Below are positions 27,218 to 36,632 of a stretch of DNA of 64,000 bases, piece after piece. Made by a program: the position numbers and the translations under genes. The notes beneath the pieces were generated by a model, which had not been told where the DNA came from, searched no databases, and worked only from the letters and a program-made list of their open reading frames with translations. Source of the DNA: Zavarzinella formosa DSM 19928 (GTDB taxonomy: Bacteria > Planctomycetota > Planctomycetia > Gemmatales > Gemmataceae); contig NZ_JH636444.1 of the NCBI RefSeq assembly GCF_000255705.1, forward strand, positions 171,023 to 235,022, read 5' to 3'. Position 1 is the stretch's first letter. Each line of letters begins with the position of its first letter.

Positions 27218-29413
27218 TCATGTCCCCGTCGTCTGATTCTTCCTCTGGTTTTCTGCCTGCACGAACGACGCATCCAACAACGGAGCCGGGCTTAAAAACT
27301 TGCGTTGATTGGTGACGACGGGCGAGGAAATCACCGGCGTGACGGAGGCCGTTGATGTCGAATTAAAGTTGAGCGACCACGAATTCAGCCGACCCGAATT
27401 GCCTTTGTTCACGTCTTCGATGATGAGTTGCCATGTCCCCTTGGCGAGTTTTCCCTTGAACTGGCTCAGGGCCGTTTCCGGCTTGTAAGTTCCCGTGAAG
27501 GGAGCCGAGGCGGCCGTGATTTTCTGGCTGGCATCGTCATCGAAGACGGTGTTCGTCAGGTTGGCGCCGGTTCCGCCGCGTTGATTGATGAGGTAAACGC
27601 GGGTTCCGTCCGGTCCCAGCAGCGAGATTTTGAGATCTTTGTCTTGAGGATGGGTGATGTTAAGTTGGACATTCACATCACTGATCGTGAAACTCCCGTC
27701 GATCTTGATTGTCGAAATCGTCTTGGCATTATCGGCGATCAATTTGTTGACATCCGTAGATGTCACCAATTGACTGGCGGCCAGCGATGTCGAAACGGTG
27801 AAGCCATCGGTCGTTTCCCCGGCAATTCCGTCGCCGTCTTGGTCCAGCAGTTTCCCGGCTTTGCTCTTGATCGCGGTTCCCAAAGTCAGCCGATAAGTTC
27901 CCAAGGTTTTTTGCGCGGCGAATGTCACGTCGAATTGGGTGTTGTTCATCCCGCTGACAGCCGTCACCGCTTTGATGGCAATGGCTTTTCCATCCGGTCC
28001 GAGGAAGGTGATGTCGGCGGCCGTGAATGTTGTCGGGTCGATGGTTTGGTTAAAGGTGACTCGCACGCTGGACAGCGATGAGCCATCGTTGAAAGCCGCC
28101 GAACTGACGGTGAGGGGAGTGATGGTCGTGATCGGCGCGGAGATTGAATAATTGATCGCCGCCCCCACGTCGAGCCGGCCGGTGGCCACTTTCCCGGTGA
28201 GGCTTGGCAAAATGTCAGCCGTCTTCAAGATCGCATTGATGACCTGCGAGTATGTCCAAGTCGGGTGAGTGTCCCACACAAGGGCAATCGCCCCGGTCAC
28301 CTCCGGCGCGGCCATTGAAGTGCCGCTGTAGACGCCATATTTGTTCCCCGGCAGCGTGCTGTAAATGTTCGATCCGGGGGCGGCAATCTCCACGGTGTTC
28401 CGGCCAAAATTGGAGTAACTCGCCAGCTTGTCGTTCCTGTCCGTGGCGGCGACGGTCACGACGTTGTCCGAGTTGTAATTCGCCGGGTAAACCGGGTTGA
28501 TGTCGTCGCTCGTTCCGTCATTCCCGGCGGCGGCCACGAAGATCACGCCCTTCGCCTTGGCGGCGGCGATGGCGGCTTGCATCGCCGGGTCGGACCCGCC
28601 GCCGGCATAACTGTTGTTCACCACCTTGGCCCCGTTGGCGACCGCGTAATTGAGGGCCTTCACGGCGTTGCTCATGTAGCCGCTGCCGTCTTTGTCCAGG
28701 AATTTCAAGGCCATCAGTTGCACATGCCAGTTCACCCCGGCGACGCCGATGCCGTTGTCCCCGACGGCCCCGATGATTCCGGCGACGTGGGTGCCGTGGC
28801 CGTTGTCGTCCATCACGTTGGGCGTGTTGTTGACGAAGTTCCAACCGTAGATGTCATCCTTGTAGCCGTTACCATCATCGTCTTTGCCGTTGCCAGCAAC
28901 CTCTTTGGGATTCTTCCACATGTTCGCGGCCAGGTCCGGGTGGGTGTAGTCGATGCCGCTGTCAATGACGGCGACGATCATTTTGCCGGAGCCGGTGTTG
29001 GTGTTCCATGCCTCGGGGGCGTTGATGTCCGCGTTGGCGGTCCCGCCGTCCTGACCGGTGTTGTTTAATCCCCAGAGGTTGCCGAAACTCGGGTCGTTCG
29101 GCAGGTTTTCGATCTGAACCTTGTAATCGGGTTGGGCGAACTCGACTGTTGACAGCCCTTTGAAGTAGTTGACGGCCGTGGTGACCGACACGTTGGCATC
29201 AAGAGTGAGGTTGAATTGTCCGTTGCCCAAGGCGTCGGAGGCAGTGGTGATCGAACTGGCGTGGGCCAGCCCGTCTTTCCACTTCACGATCACATGGTCG
29301 GGATCGTAACTTGTCGTGTCGATGTTTAGCTGGGTGGGGGAGGCCGATGGCTGTTCCCGTGTCTCCAAGTATTCCAAACCGAGCCGGATGCGTGATCGTT
29401 GTTTCCCTGTCAT
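27218..29413 (-). CDS. Secreted subtilisin-like serine peptidase (S8) with proprotein-convertase P domain
   Basis: 731 aa. The N-terminus is not a classic signal peptide but the planctomycete-type motif LEYLETREQP (residues 13-22). A propeptide-like region (30-105) precedes the S8 catalytic domain with Asp151 (VIDSGID), His206 (NGHGTHVAG), oxyanion Asn298 (AAGND) and Ser366 (SGTSMAAPE), all intact. A beta-sandwich linker containing VRVTFNQTIDPTTF (about 435-530) is followed by a P domain (about 580-690; SDVNVQLNITHPQDKDL and GTWQLIIEDVNKG). Predicted extracellular or envelope protease. Confidence 0.95.
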   Translation of the reverse strand: MTGKQRSRIRLGLEYLETREQPSASPTQLNIDTTSYDPDHVIVKWKDGLAHASSITTASDALGNGQFNLTLDANVSVTTAVNYFKGLSTVEFAQPDYKVQIENLPNDPSFGNLWGLNNTGQDGGTANADINAPEAWNTNTGSGKMIVAVIDSGIDYTHPDLAANMWKNPKEVAGNGKDDDGNGYKDDIYGWNFVNNTPNVMDDNGHGTHVAGIIGAVGDNGIGVAGVNWHVQLMALKFLDKDGSGYMSNAVKALNYAVANGAKVVNNSYAGGGSDPAMQAAIAAAKAKGVIFVAAAGNDGTSDDINPVYPANYNSDNVVTVAATDRNDKLASYSNFGRNTVEIAAPGSNIYSTLPGNKYGVYSGTSMAAPEVTGAIALVWDTHPTWTYSQVINAILKTADILPSLTGKVATGRLDVGAAINYSISAPITTITPLTVSSAAFNDGSSLSSVRVTFNQTIDPTTFTAADITFLGPDGKAIAIKAVTAVSGMNNTQFDVTFAAQKTLGTYRLTLGTAIKSKAGKLLDQDGDGIAGETTDGFTVSTSLAASQLVTSTDVNKLIADNAKTISTIKIDGSFTISDVNVQLNITHPQDKDLKISLLGPDGTRVYLINQRGGTGANLTNTVFDDDASQKITAASAPFTGTYKPETALSQFKGKLAKGTWQLIIEDVNKGNSGRLNSWSLNFNSTSTASVTPVISSPVVTNQRKFLSPAPLLDASFVQAENQRKNQTTGT

Positions 29414-29740
29414 GGTCGGCGTCTCCCGTTGCCCGTCTCGGATGCGGAATCAAGTGTGCGGAAGAACACGGTTGCGCCGAACCTTCCCATCGTGCCGGAC
29501 CTTCGGATGACGAAGACCGAACAGGTGGTCGGGAATATTCCGGTTGTGCCGGTTCTCACAAGAAGCGTAATTCGCCGGGAAGTGTTGTCAAAATTATGAG
29601 GACTGATGAGAGGGGTTAAACGGGTTGTTCCGACGGAATGATGGGAGTCTGTGCGGATTATGCGGATTACATGACCGCGTCATTGGCGACGGGAGGAGTT
29701 GAACGGGTTGGACCGAAAAATCGGGCGGGAATGGGTGCGT
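29414..29740. other. Intergenic region upstream of the subtilase gene
   Basis: Contains no supported ORF. It is the presumed promoter region of the minus-strand subtilase gene. A perfect palindrome GGAATATTCC is present near 29535 but I see no convincing -35/-10 pair. Confidence 0.3.
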
Positions 29741-29771
29741 AAAAAAACCGGCTCATACGGGATGAGCCGGT
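29741..29771 (-). terminator. Rho-independent terminator of the coiled-coil membrane protein gene
   Basis: Perfect 10-bp stem ACCGGCTCAT / ATGAGCCGGT (29747-29756 and 29762-29771) with a 5-base loop. On the minus strand it is followed by an uninterrupted T7 run. It lies 27 bp after the stop at 29798. Confidence 0.9.
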
Positions 29772-29797
29772 CGCGATGATTTCAGAGATTTGACGGG

Positions 29798-31510
29798 TTA
29801 TTTCTTGGGGGACTGGCCGCCCAGTTTCTCGAAGTATTCCTTCACCATGTCCTTCGCGGCTCGGGGAAGGCGTTGCACTTCAACCGCTTCCGGGGCTTCC
29901 TGCACGGCCTGCTGAATTTCTCCGGCCATTTCGGCCGAGGATTGTTGCTTGAAAGCGGGGCCGGTGGTTGAACCGCCGTAGCGCTTCTTGCCTTTGGGGT
30001 CGAAGAATCCGCGAACTTGGTTTTCCTCGCCCTTTTTCGTCAGGGCGTCTTTGTTTTCCTCTCGTTTGCCGGAGGCTCCCTCGGCATAGCCTTTGGCGTT
30101 GTCCTTTTCTCCCCCTTTGCCTTTCTGCTTGCCTTCTCCTTCTCCCTCGCATTCCTTGCAAAGACGATTTTTGAGTTCTTTCAGGTTTTGAAGGTGTTCC
30201 TCGACATCATCCAAATCCTTCAGTTGTTCCTGAAGATCCCCAAGTTGTCCGGCGATTTTCTCCATCTGGTCGGCGACGCCGTCGAAGTCTTTTTCTTCAA
30301 GAGCTTTCTTCGCTTGCTTCATCGCCTCGGCGAGCTTTTGTGTTTCCTTTGTTTGCGCCATTTCCTGTTGAAGATTATTCAGTTCCCGCTCAAGTGATTC
30401 CGCGTCCCGGTTTTCCTTTTTGGCTTTGTTGATGAGATCCTTGAGCTGCTCTTCTTTCTTTTTCTGCTCGCGATTTAGCCGGTCAACGCGGTCCTCCATT
30501 TGCTGGATTTCCTTCTTAAGTTGCTCGGCTTCCTTTTCGTTCATGTTCTTGTCGCGGGCTTTCTTCTTGAGCCGGTCGGCCTCTTCTTCGGCTTTTTTGA
30601 GATCACCTTTGGCGAGGGCTTCCTCAAATTCCTTTCCCGGACCCTCGGGGCGGGCTTCCCCTTTGCCCAATTGAGTCAGCCCCTCAAGCTGCTGCTGCAA
30701 TTTCTGAAACTTTTCGGCCATCACTTGTTCGTGCTTCTTTAACATCTCCTCGGCCTTGGCAATCTCGGTGGCCTTCTCGCGGAGTTGCTCCGGTTTGTCG
30801 GAGGTTTTTTCTTTGTTGTTGTCCGCGTAGAGCTTTTCCAACTCGGCCTGAAGATCCTGAAGTTCCTTGGAATCCTTGAATTGGTTTGGGCGTTCCGCAG
30901 GCGGTTTGATGAACGGCCGGGTGTTCAGGGCGGACTTTTCCGGCCCGGTTGTCTCGGCGGTCTGTTCGGCATTGTCGTCGTTGGGATTTCCCTTGGCCCA
31001 ACTGGTCATCCGGGCGGGATCGTAAAAGAACCACACCAACAGGATGGCCGCCACTTGGGCGGGGATGAACAGCGACCGCCAGCCGAGTTGGACCGGAAAC
31101 TTGTCCCGAACGGCAATCCGCTCAACCCGTGTGCGGGCATCTTCGATTAACGCGAGCCCGACGGGATTCGCCGCCAGTTCCGGCGGCAGCGAAAATGCGG
31201 TGGTCAGGCGTTCTTTCAGGTCAAAACGCTGGTCAATGGCCAGAGCCGTTTCCAAAGAAGAAGGCGCGGAGCGAAAGGTCCGCAGAACGGCGATGGCGAT
31301 GGCGATTCCCCCGGTTGAACCGAGGACAACCCATCGCCAAACCATCGGTTGGGCAATGTTCAAGAACGGCTCGGCCAGCAACCAGGTAATAAAAAACGCC
31401 AAACCGATGCCGAAGGCGATGCCGGCGGTCTGAAGAAATTGTTGGGTGACCAACCGTCGCCGAGCCTGTCGCAACCGGATCTGAAGGCTGTTGACCGGGG
31501 TGGCTATCAT
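29798..31510 (-). CDS. Membrane-anchored long coiled-coil protein (DUF4175-like layout)
   Basis: 570 aa. Two adjacent N-terminal membrane helices (about 27-47 and 59-78), a cytoplasmic or loop segment, and a third helix (about 147-165). Then comes an acidic linker and a very long Glu/Lys/Gln-rich coiled coil (about 215-460), a Gly/Lys-rich low-complexity segment with CKECEGEG, and a C-terminal helix ending near KEYFEKLGGQ. The layout resembles the DUF4175-type proteins of other bacteria, but the sequence gives no activity. GGAG lies 7 bp before the ATG. Monocistronic, with a strong terminator. Confidence 0.82.
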   Translation of the reverse strand: MIATPVNSLQIRLRQARRRLVTQQFLQTAGIAFGIGLAFFITWLLAEPFLNIAQPMVWRWVVLGSTGGIAIAIAVLRTFRSAPSSLETALAIDQRFDLKERLTTAFSLPPELAANPVGLALIEDARTRVERIAVRDKFPVQLGWRSLFIPAQVAAILLVWFFYDPARMTSWAKGNPNDDNAEQTAETTGPEKSALNTRPFIKPPAERPNQFKDSKELQDLQAELEKLYADNNKEKTSDKPEQLREKATEIAKAEEMLKKHEQVMAEKFQKLQQQLEGLTQLGKGEARPEGPGKEFEEALAKGDLKKAEEEADRLKKKARDKNMNEKEAEQLKKEIQQMEDRVDRLNREQKKKEEQLKDLINKAKKENRDAESLERELNNLQQEMAQTKETQKLAEAMKQAKKALEEKDFDGVADQMEKIAGQLGDLQEQLKDLDDVEEHLQNLKELKNRLCKECEGEGEGKQKGKGGEKDNAKGYAEGASGKREENKDALTKKGEENQVRGFFDPKGKKRYGGSTTGPAFKQQSSAEMAGEIQQAVQEAPEAVEVQRLPRAAKDMVKEYFEKLGGQSPKK

Positions 31511-31892
31511 GAAATGCTCCGAAATGCTCGCCGTTTCGTCATTATGACTGTCTTTGAAACAAGTTCAATGCGATCAAGTGAGATGTCCAGAATTCCGATG
31601 GTTCTCGAACCGGGGGATTTTTCCGTGGCCAATCGATGTGTATCATGGTAATCCAGATGCAGATGCCGGGTATGTTCCGGTGTCGCCGGATTAGGTCATG
31701 CTTTTAATCAAAAGACTTTGCCCAAAATTCACAACTCCTTTCCCACCGGAACGGAGTGCGTGAACTATAAGATTTTGACGAGAGTGATCAAACATACTGC
31801 CTCCCGTCTGAAAAAACTGGTTCCGTGGCAGTCCCCGTGTTCCGCGGTCAAGTCTAGTTCGGCAACAGTAGCAGCCGACAGTAGGTGGGCCG
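31511..31892. other. Divergent intergenic region before the Ser/Thr kinase gene
   Basis: About 380 bp between divergent genes, relatively AT-rich around 31690-31800. Isolated promoter-like hexamers are present (TATAAG near 31767, TTGACG near 31776) but none are correctly spaced. No ORF is supported. Confidence 0.3.
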
Positions 31893-34571
31893 ATGCCAGC
31901 TCCCACGACGGTTGAAGAATTCGTCGAGTTGATCCGTAAAAGCGCCGTGTTGGATGACAGCCGAGTCTCCGCTTACATTCAAAAGCTGAGGGAATCAGGC
32001 GACGGCTCCAAGGATCTCAACTCCATCGCCGGACTGTTCGTCCGTGATGGCCTGCTCACCTATTTCCAGGCGGAGCAATTCCTCCAGGGTCGCTGGAAGC
32101 GATTCAACATCGGAAAGTACAAGGTGCTGGAACGCCTTGGTTCCGGTGGCATGGGGCAGGTCTTCCTCTGCGAACACAAGCTGATGCGCCGCCGGGTGGC
32201 CGTGAAGGTCCTTCCGACCGCCAAGGCCACGGATCCGTCGTCACTGGAGCGTTTCTACCGCGAAGCCCGTGCGGTCGCGGCGCTCGATCATCAAAACATC
32301 GTCCGCGCCTACGACATTGACCAAGACGACAATCTTCACTTCCTCGTCATGGAATATGTGGACGGCGCCAGCCTCCACGACATCATCCGCAAAACCGGGC
32401 CGATGGACCCCACGCGGGCGGCCCATTACATTTACTGGTCGGCCATCGGCCTCCACAATGCCCATGAAAACGGCCTGATCCACCGGGACATCAAACCGGC
32501 GAACATCCTTGTGGACCGGCAGGGAGTCGTCAAGATTCTCGACCTTGGTCTGGCGAGGTTCTTCAACGACGATCAGGACATGTTGACCAAGAAGTACGAT
32601 GAAAACGTACTGGGAACGGCCGATTATCTCGCCCCGGAACAGGCAATCGACAGCCATTCGGTGGACGGCCGGGCTGACATCTACAGTCTTGGGGCAACCT
32701 TCTACTACATGATGACCGGGCAACCCCCGTTCGCGGAAGGCTCGGTTGCCCAGAAGTTGCTCTGGCACCAGACCCGTTCTCCCAAGCCGGTGACGGAATA
32801 CCGCAAGGACATGGCTCCCGAACTGGTTCGGGTGCTCGAAAAGATGATGGCCAAAAAGCCGGATGACCGTTACGAGTCGCCGATGGCTTTGGCCGACGCC
32901 CTTCTTCCGTTCACACAAACACCCATCGGCCCGCCTCCGGATGAGGAGATGCCGACGCTTTCCGCGGCGGCCATGAATGGCGTTGGCGGTTCTTCCACCG
33001 TCACCGCCTCTTCCCGCACGATGGTGACTAGCGCCCCGAGAACACCGGCCACCGGGACGGGAAGTGACCGGCTTCGCGCCAGTACCGCATCCATCGGAGG
33101 TTCCGGTTCTGGTTCCAACGGCTCGGCGGTTGCCGATGCCGACACGCAGAAATCAGCGAAGAAACCGCCGCCCCTGCCGGTGATTGAGCCGGTTCCTGAT
33201 TCGGTTCCGGGGACACCCGTTTGGGAATCCATCGGCGCGGAAACAGAAGATTCCATCAAGGGTGAAGCCGCCCAAATCACGAAAAAGGACCGTTCCGGCA
33301 AAAAGATCGACAAACCGGCCCCGTCCGGCAGATCAAAACCGCCGGTGAAGCCGAAGTCGTCCACCAAGCTCAGGAAGCCGCCGCCAAAGCTGCCCATTCC
33401 CTTGATCGCCGGTGGCGGGGTTATTTTGCTGGCCGCCGCGATCATTTTGTTCTTCGTGTTCAGGGGAGGAAGCACAAAACCGACCACGGTTGCCACCGGT
33501 CCGGATGGCGGGCCGAGGAAAATCGTCCTCACCAAGTCTCCCAACGGGATGCCGCTTCATTACACGAGTTTGAAAGAGGCATCCACTCACCTAATCAAGG
33601 GCGATCAGATCGTGATCGCCGATGATGAGTGGGAGGAATTGGGTGAATTAAACAGGGCCGCCAATGTGACCCTTTCAAGCGCTGAAGGAAAGCGAGTGGT
33701 TTGGAAAGCTCCGGCCGCCGCGAAGCCCGCGCAAAACGCCCTTTTGGGCATTCATAATTGTGATGGTGTCCGGATTTCAGGCATCACGTTTCAAGGGGGC
33801 AACCGCGTCGAATACGGTCTCCGGATCACAGGGCGTTGTGTTGGCGGGATGATTGAGGATGTCGAGTGTTCCGACGCGACGACAGCCAATGTGTTTTTCC
33901 GGGATTGCATTGCCGATGCGAATCGACCCTTCATGCTGAAGGGTTGCCGGTTCACTGAATCGGGTGGCGGTGTTGGAAAATCGGCCATCTGGTTTGATTC
34001 GACGCCGACGCAGGCAAAGGCCGCTTCGGCCATCCGTCCGGCCAACCGGGAAATCACCGTTCGCGATTGTCAGTTTGGCGGGCCATACGCGGAGGCGGCG
34101 ATTATTTTTGATGGAAGCATGGTCGGCGTCAGTTTGAACAACAACCGGATTTGGGGAGCCGCCGATGGCATTCTCTTCCATAAACTCCGCGATGAAGTCG
34201 AAGTGCAGGCCACCATCAAAAACAACACGTTCTATGGGCTGAAGAACGCGGGCATTCGGATTGCGGACACCGCCACCATCCGAAAACCGGCGAACAAGAT
34301 CAATGTCGAATACAACTTCTTCGCGAACTCCGGAAGAGTTGTGTTTGCCGATGGGGATCCGAATAACCTCGCTTTTTTCGTAAGGAAGCCGAATTCGAAT
34401 TTTCGGAAAAAGGGGATGGATCCGGGATTCGTTCAGCTATTCGAGACCGCCGAGATTGAGGTGGATCTGCCGGCTGATCCCGCCAAAAAACCGTTCCTGA
34501 CCTACGACAAGAACAATCCATTGGCCAAAGCCGGTGACGGTAACCCGGTTGGGGCTTATGGCGTCGATTGA
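31893..34571 (+). CDS. Transmembrane Ser/Thr protein kinase with right-handed beta-helix C-terminal domain
   Basis: 892 aa. Residues 1-70 are the helical N-terminal extension typical of planctomycete kinases (GLFVRDGLLTYFQAEQFLQG). The kinase domain (75-340) has the glycine loop LGSGGMG, Lys105 (VAVKVL), HRDIKPAN (Asp199, Asn204), a DLG instead of DFG metal motif (Asp217), and APE in LAPEQ. A Ser/Pro/Lys-rich linker (345-500) and one membrane helix (about 503-523) follow. The outside region (about 560-880) has repeating short beta strands (GVRISGITFQGGN, GMIEDVECSD) like a pectate-lyase-type parallel beta-helix. It likely senses an extracytoplasmic glycan or ligand. Catalytic residues are intact. 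Confidence 0.93.
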   Translation: MPAPTTVEEFVELIRKSAVLDDSRVSAYIQKLRESGDGSKDLNSIAGLFVRDGLLTYFQAEQFLQGRWKRFNIGKYKVLERLGSGGMGQVFLCEHKLMRRRVAVKVLPTAKATDPSSLERFYREARAVAALDHQNIVRAYDIDQDDNLHFLVMEYVDGASLHDIIRKTGPMDPTRAAHYIYWSAIGLHNAHENGLIHRDIKPANILVDRQGVVKILDLGLARFFNDDQDMLTKKYDENVLGTADYLAPEQAIDSHSVDGRADIYSLGATFYYMMTGQPPFAEGSVAQKLLWHQTRSPKPVTEYRKDMAPELVRVLEKMMAKKPDDRYESPMALADALLPFTQTPIGPPPDEEMPTLSAAAMNGVGGSSTVTASSRTMVTSAPRTPATGTGSDRLRASTASIGGSGSGSNGSAVADADTQKSAKKPPPLPVIEPVPDSVPGTPVWESIGAETEDSIKGEAAQITKKDRSGKKIDKPAPSGRSKPPVKPKSSTKLRKPPPKLPIPLIAGGGVILLAAAIILFFVFRGGSTKPTTVATGPDGGPRKIVLTKSPNGMPLHYTSLKEASTHLIKGDQIVIADDEWEELGELNRAANVTLSSAEGKRVVWKAPAAAKPAQNALLGIHNCDGVRISGITFQGGNRVEYGLRITGRCVGGMIEDVECSDATTANVFFRDCIADANRPFMLKGCRFTESGGGVGKSAIWFDSTPTQAKAASAIRPANREITVRDCQFGGPYAEAAIIFDGSMVGVSLNNNRIWGAADGILFHKLRDEVEVQATIKNNTFYGLKNAGIRIADTATIRKPANKINVEYNFFANSGRVVFADGDPNNLAFFVRKPNSNFRKKGMDPGFVQLFETAEIEVDLPADPAKKPFLTYDKNNPLAKAGDGNPVGAYGVD

Positions 34572-34681
34572 GCAGACTAGGATAACGGAGGGCGATTCCA
34601 ACCGCCCAGCCAACCGGGCTTGACCGGATTGCCGGATTCAACGACAAGATGGTTGTTCGTTGAATCCCGGAGTCCGTCGGC

Positions 34682-36364
34682 ATGTTGTCACCAACCGTTT
34701 TGTCAAGTTTTGGCATCGCGCCGTCAATTCATCATTCGCAAGTTCGCCCGTGGAATTTCACGAAGCTCACCGTTCTATTCGTCGGACTACTGACGGCCTT
34801 TCGCATCGCTTACATTTTTTTCTGGTGTCCCTACGATCTCGCGCCGGACGAGGCCCATTACTGGGATTGGTCCCGACATCTCGACTGGAGCTACTACAGC
34901 AAGGGACCATTGGTCGCTTGGCTGATTCGCGGCAGTGTTGAACTGTTCGGCGGGATATCGCTAGCGGCGCAGGGCACGATGACGGCGGCCGTCCGTGTCC
35001 CGGCGGCGTTGTGCGGCGGGTTGTTTTTGTTGGGAATTTACCGGCTTGCTCAATCTACCTTGGAATCGGGCCGGTTGGCATTTTGGTGTGCCGCCCTGGC
35101 GGCCGTGATGCCAGCCGTCAACGCCTTTTCACTCATCATGACCATCGACGCCCCGTATCTGGCGTGCTGGGTTTGGGCGATGGTTTTTGGTTTTGAGGCC
35201 ATGCGGGACAACCGGCGATGGAAGTGGCTTGCCGCGGGGTTTGTGGCGGCCCTTGGCATCCTCGCCAAATACACGATGGCTGTCTGGCTTGGTTCTTTTG
35301 TTCTGTTTTTGCTCGTCAATCCCCTTCGTCGCTCGTTGCTGCTCACGATGAATTTCTGGTTGATGGTGTTCATGGCCTCATTGAGCGCCTTGCCAATCCT
35401 CATTTGGAACAGTTCGCACGAATGGGTCACATTTAGGCATGTGGCTGGCCAGGCCGGGGTTGGAGGGCCGCAAACTGCAGGGCTTCGATGGGCGGGGCCG
35501 TTTGAATTTGTTGGCAGCCAGGCGGCGTTGTTGCTGGGTTATTGGTTTGTGATTGGTCTCCAAGCCATGTGGGCCAATCGACCCGGCCAGAGAGTCGAAA
35601 CTCCGCTGAGTTACCTTTGGTGGATGAGCGTCCCCACGCTGGCGCTGTTCACGGTGGTCAGTCTGAAGGCCCCAATCCAGTTGAATTGGCCTGCGGGGGC
35701 CTATGTGGGCGGGACAGTGTTGGTGGTTGATTTTCTCCGGCGAACCTTGCCGCTGGCCGGAAGAAGGCGTCGGCAATTGGTTTTTGGCTTGCTCGGGACT
35801 TTTTTGTTTATCGGTGGACTCGGAACGGTTATCATTCACGAATCCCGGTGGATGACGCGGCAGATTGCCCGATTCCTCCCGCCGGACTCTCCCGAAAAAC
35901 CAACCCGAATTCGCCAATTTGACCCGGCTGCGCGCCTCAAAGGCTGGCAGCATCTGGCGGGCGAACTTGACCGAATCCGGCGAGAGTTTCGGGAATCCGG
36001 GCAGGATGATCCGATTTTGGCGGGTTTGCGGTGGGATTTGCCGGGCGAAATGGGATTTTATTGCGAAGGTCACCCGTCTGTTTATTCGTTAGGTCTTGCA
36101 ATGGGTGATCGTCACAGTCAGTACGATTGGTGGCGTCCCAATCCCTTGACTGACGCGCAAGAATTCCAAGGGAAGACGTTCGTGTTCGTCGGTGTCCCCG
36201 GAGTCGAATTTGCCTTGGAAGGCGCGTTCGATCAAGTGGACCCCCCTGTTGTGGTCACCCACCACGAAGGGGATCGGGCGGCGGCTCAGTGGTATGTGTG
36301 GGTTTGCCGGGGCTATCAGGGCTTCGGAAACCCCGCCAACTTCCAGGCTGGTTCCCGACATTAA
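34682..36364 (+). CDS. Glycosyltransferase family 39 (ArnT/PMT-like integral membrane)
   Basis: 560 aa, with about 10-11 membrane helices. The first extracytoplasmic loop has the GT39 acidic motif and surrounding sequence: APDEAHYWDWSRHLDWSYYSKGPLVAW. A soluble C-terminal domain (about 400-560) follows. Such enzymes use polyprenyl-phosphate sugars as donors to modify lipids or proteins on the periplasmic side. GGAG lies ten bases before the ATG. It stands alone between the kinase and a small zinc-ribbon gene. Confidence 0.9.
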   Translation: MLSPTVLSSFGIAPSIHHSQVRPWNFTKLTVLFVGLLTAFRIAYIFFWCPYDLAPDEAHYWDWSRHLDWSYYSKGPLVAWLIRGSVELFGGISLAAQGTMTAAVRVPAALCGGLFLLGIYRLAQSTLESGRLAFWCAALAAVMPAVNAFSLIMTIDAPYLACWVWAMVFGFEAMRDNRRWKWLAAGFVAALGILAKYTMAVWLGSFVLFLLVNPLRRSLLLTMNFWLMVFMASLSALPILIWNSSHEWVTFRHVAGQAGVGGPQTAGLRWAGPFEFVGSQAALLLGYWFVIGLQAMWANRPGQRVETPLSYLWWMSVPTLALFTVVSLKAPIQLNWPAGAYVGGTVLVVDFLRRTLPLAGRRRRQLVFGLLGTFLFIGGLGTVIIHESRWMTRQIARFLPPDSPEKPTRIRQFDPAARLKGWQHLAGELDRIRREFRESGQDDPILAGLRWDLPGEMGFYCEGHPSVYSLGLAMGDRHSQYDWWRPNPLTDAQEFQGKTFVFVGVPGVEFALEGAFDQVDPPVVVTHHEGDRAAAQWYVWVCRGYQGFGNPANFQAGSRH

Positions 36365-36386
36365 CCAGTATTCAACTGAGTGAACA

Positions 36387-36632
36387 ATGGATCGTTCGCA
36401 TCTTGTTTGTGCCCAATGCCAATGGACTTGGCCGCTGCAAAGCCGAATCGATTTCTTCGAGGGGCAGGCCTTGGAATCCGTGGCTTGTCCCCAATGCAAT
36501 GCCCTCGCTTTGCGGGTGGTTTCGGTTCGGCAGCAGTCCCGGCGGTTTCGGAACCAAGTCGTGATCCGGGATGTGAATGAAACGCCGGTCGGGGAGATTC
36601 AAGCCTTGGCCGCGCGTGAAATCACATCCTGA
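36387..36632 (+). CDS. Small zinc-ribbon-like hypothetical protein
   Basis: 81 aa. Two CxxC pairs (CAQC at residues 8-11 and CPQC near 34-37) are arranged like a zinc ribbon, followed by a basic, helical C-terminus. No family recognised. It starts 22 bp after the GT39 gene and its 3' end overlaps the convergent GT4 gene by 34 bp. It could be a spurious ORF, but the paired cysteines and position favour a real gene. Confidence 0.6.
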   Translation: MDRSHLVCAQCQWTWPLQSRIDFFEGQALESVACPQCNALALRVVSVRQQSRRFRNQVVIRDVNETPVGEIQALAAREITS

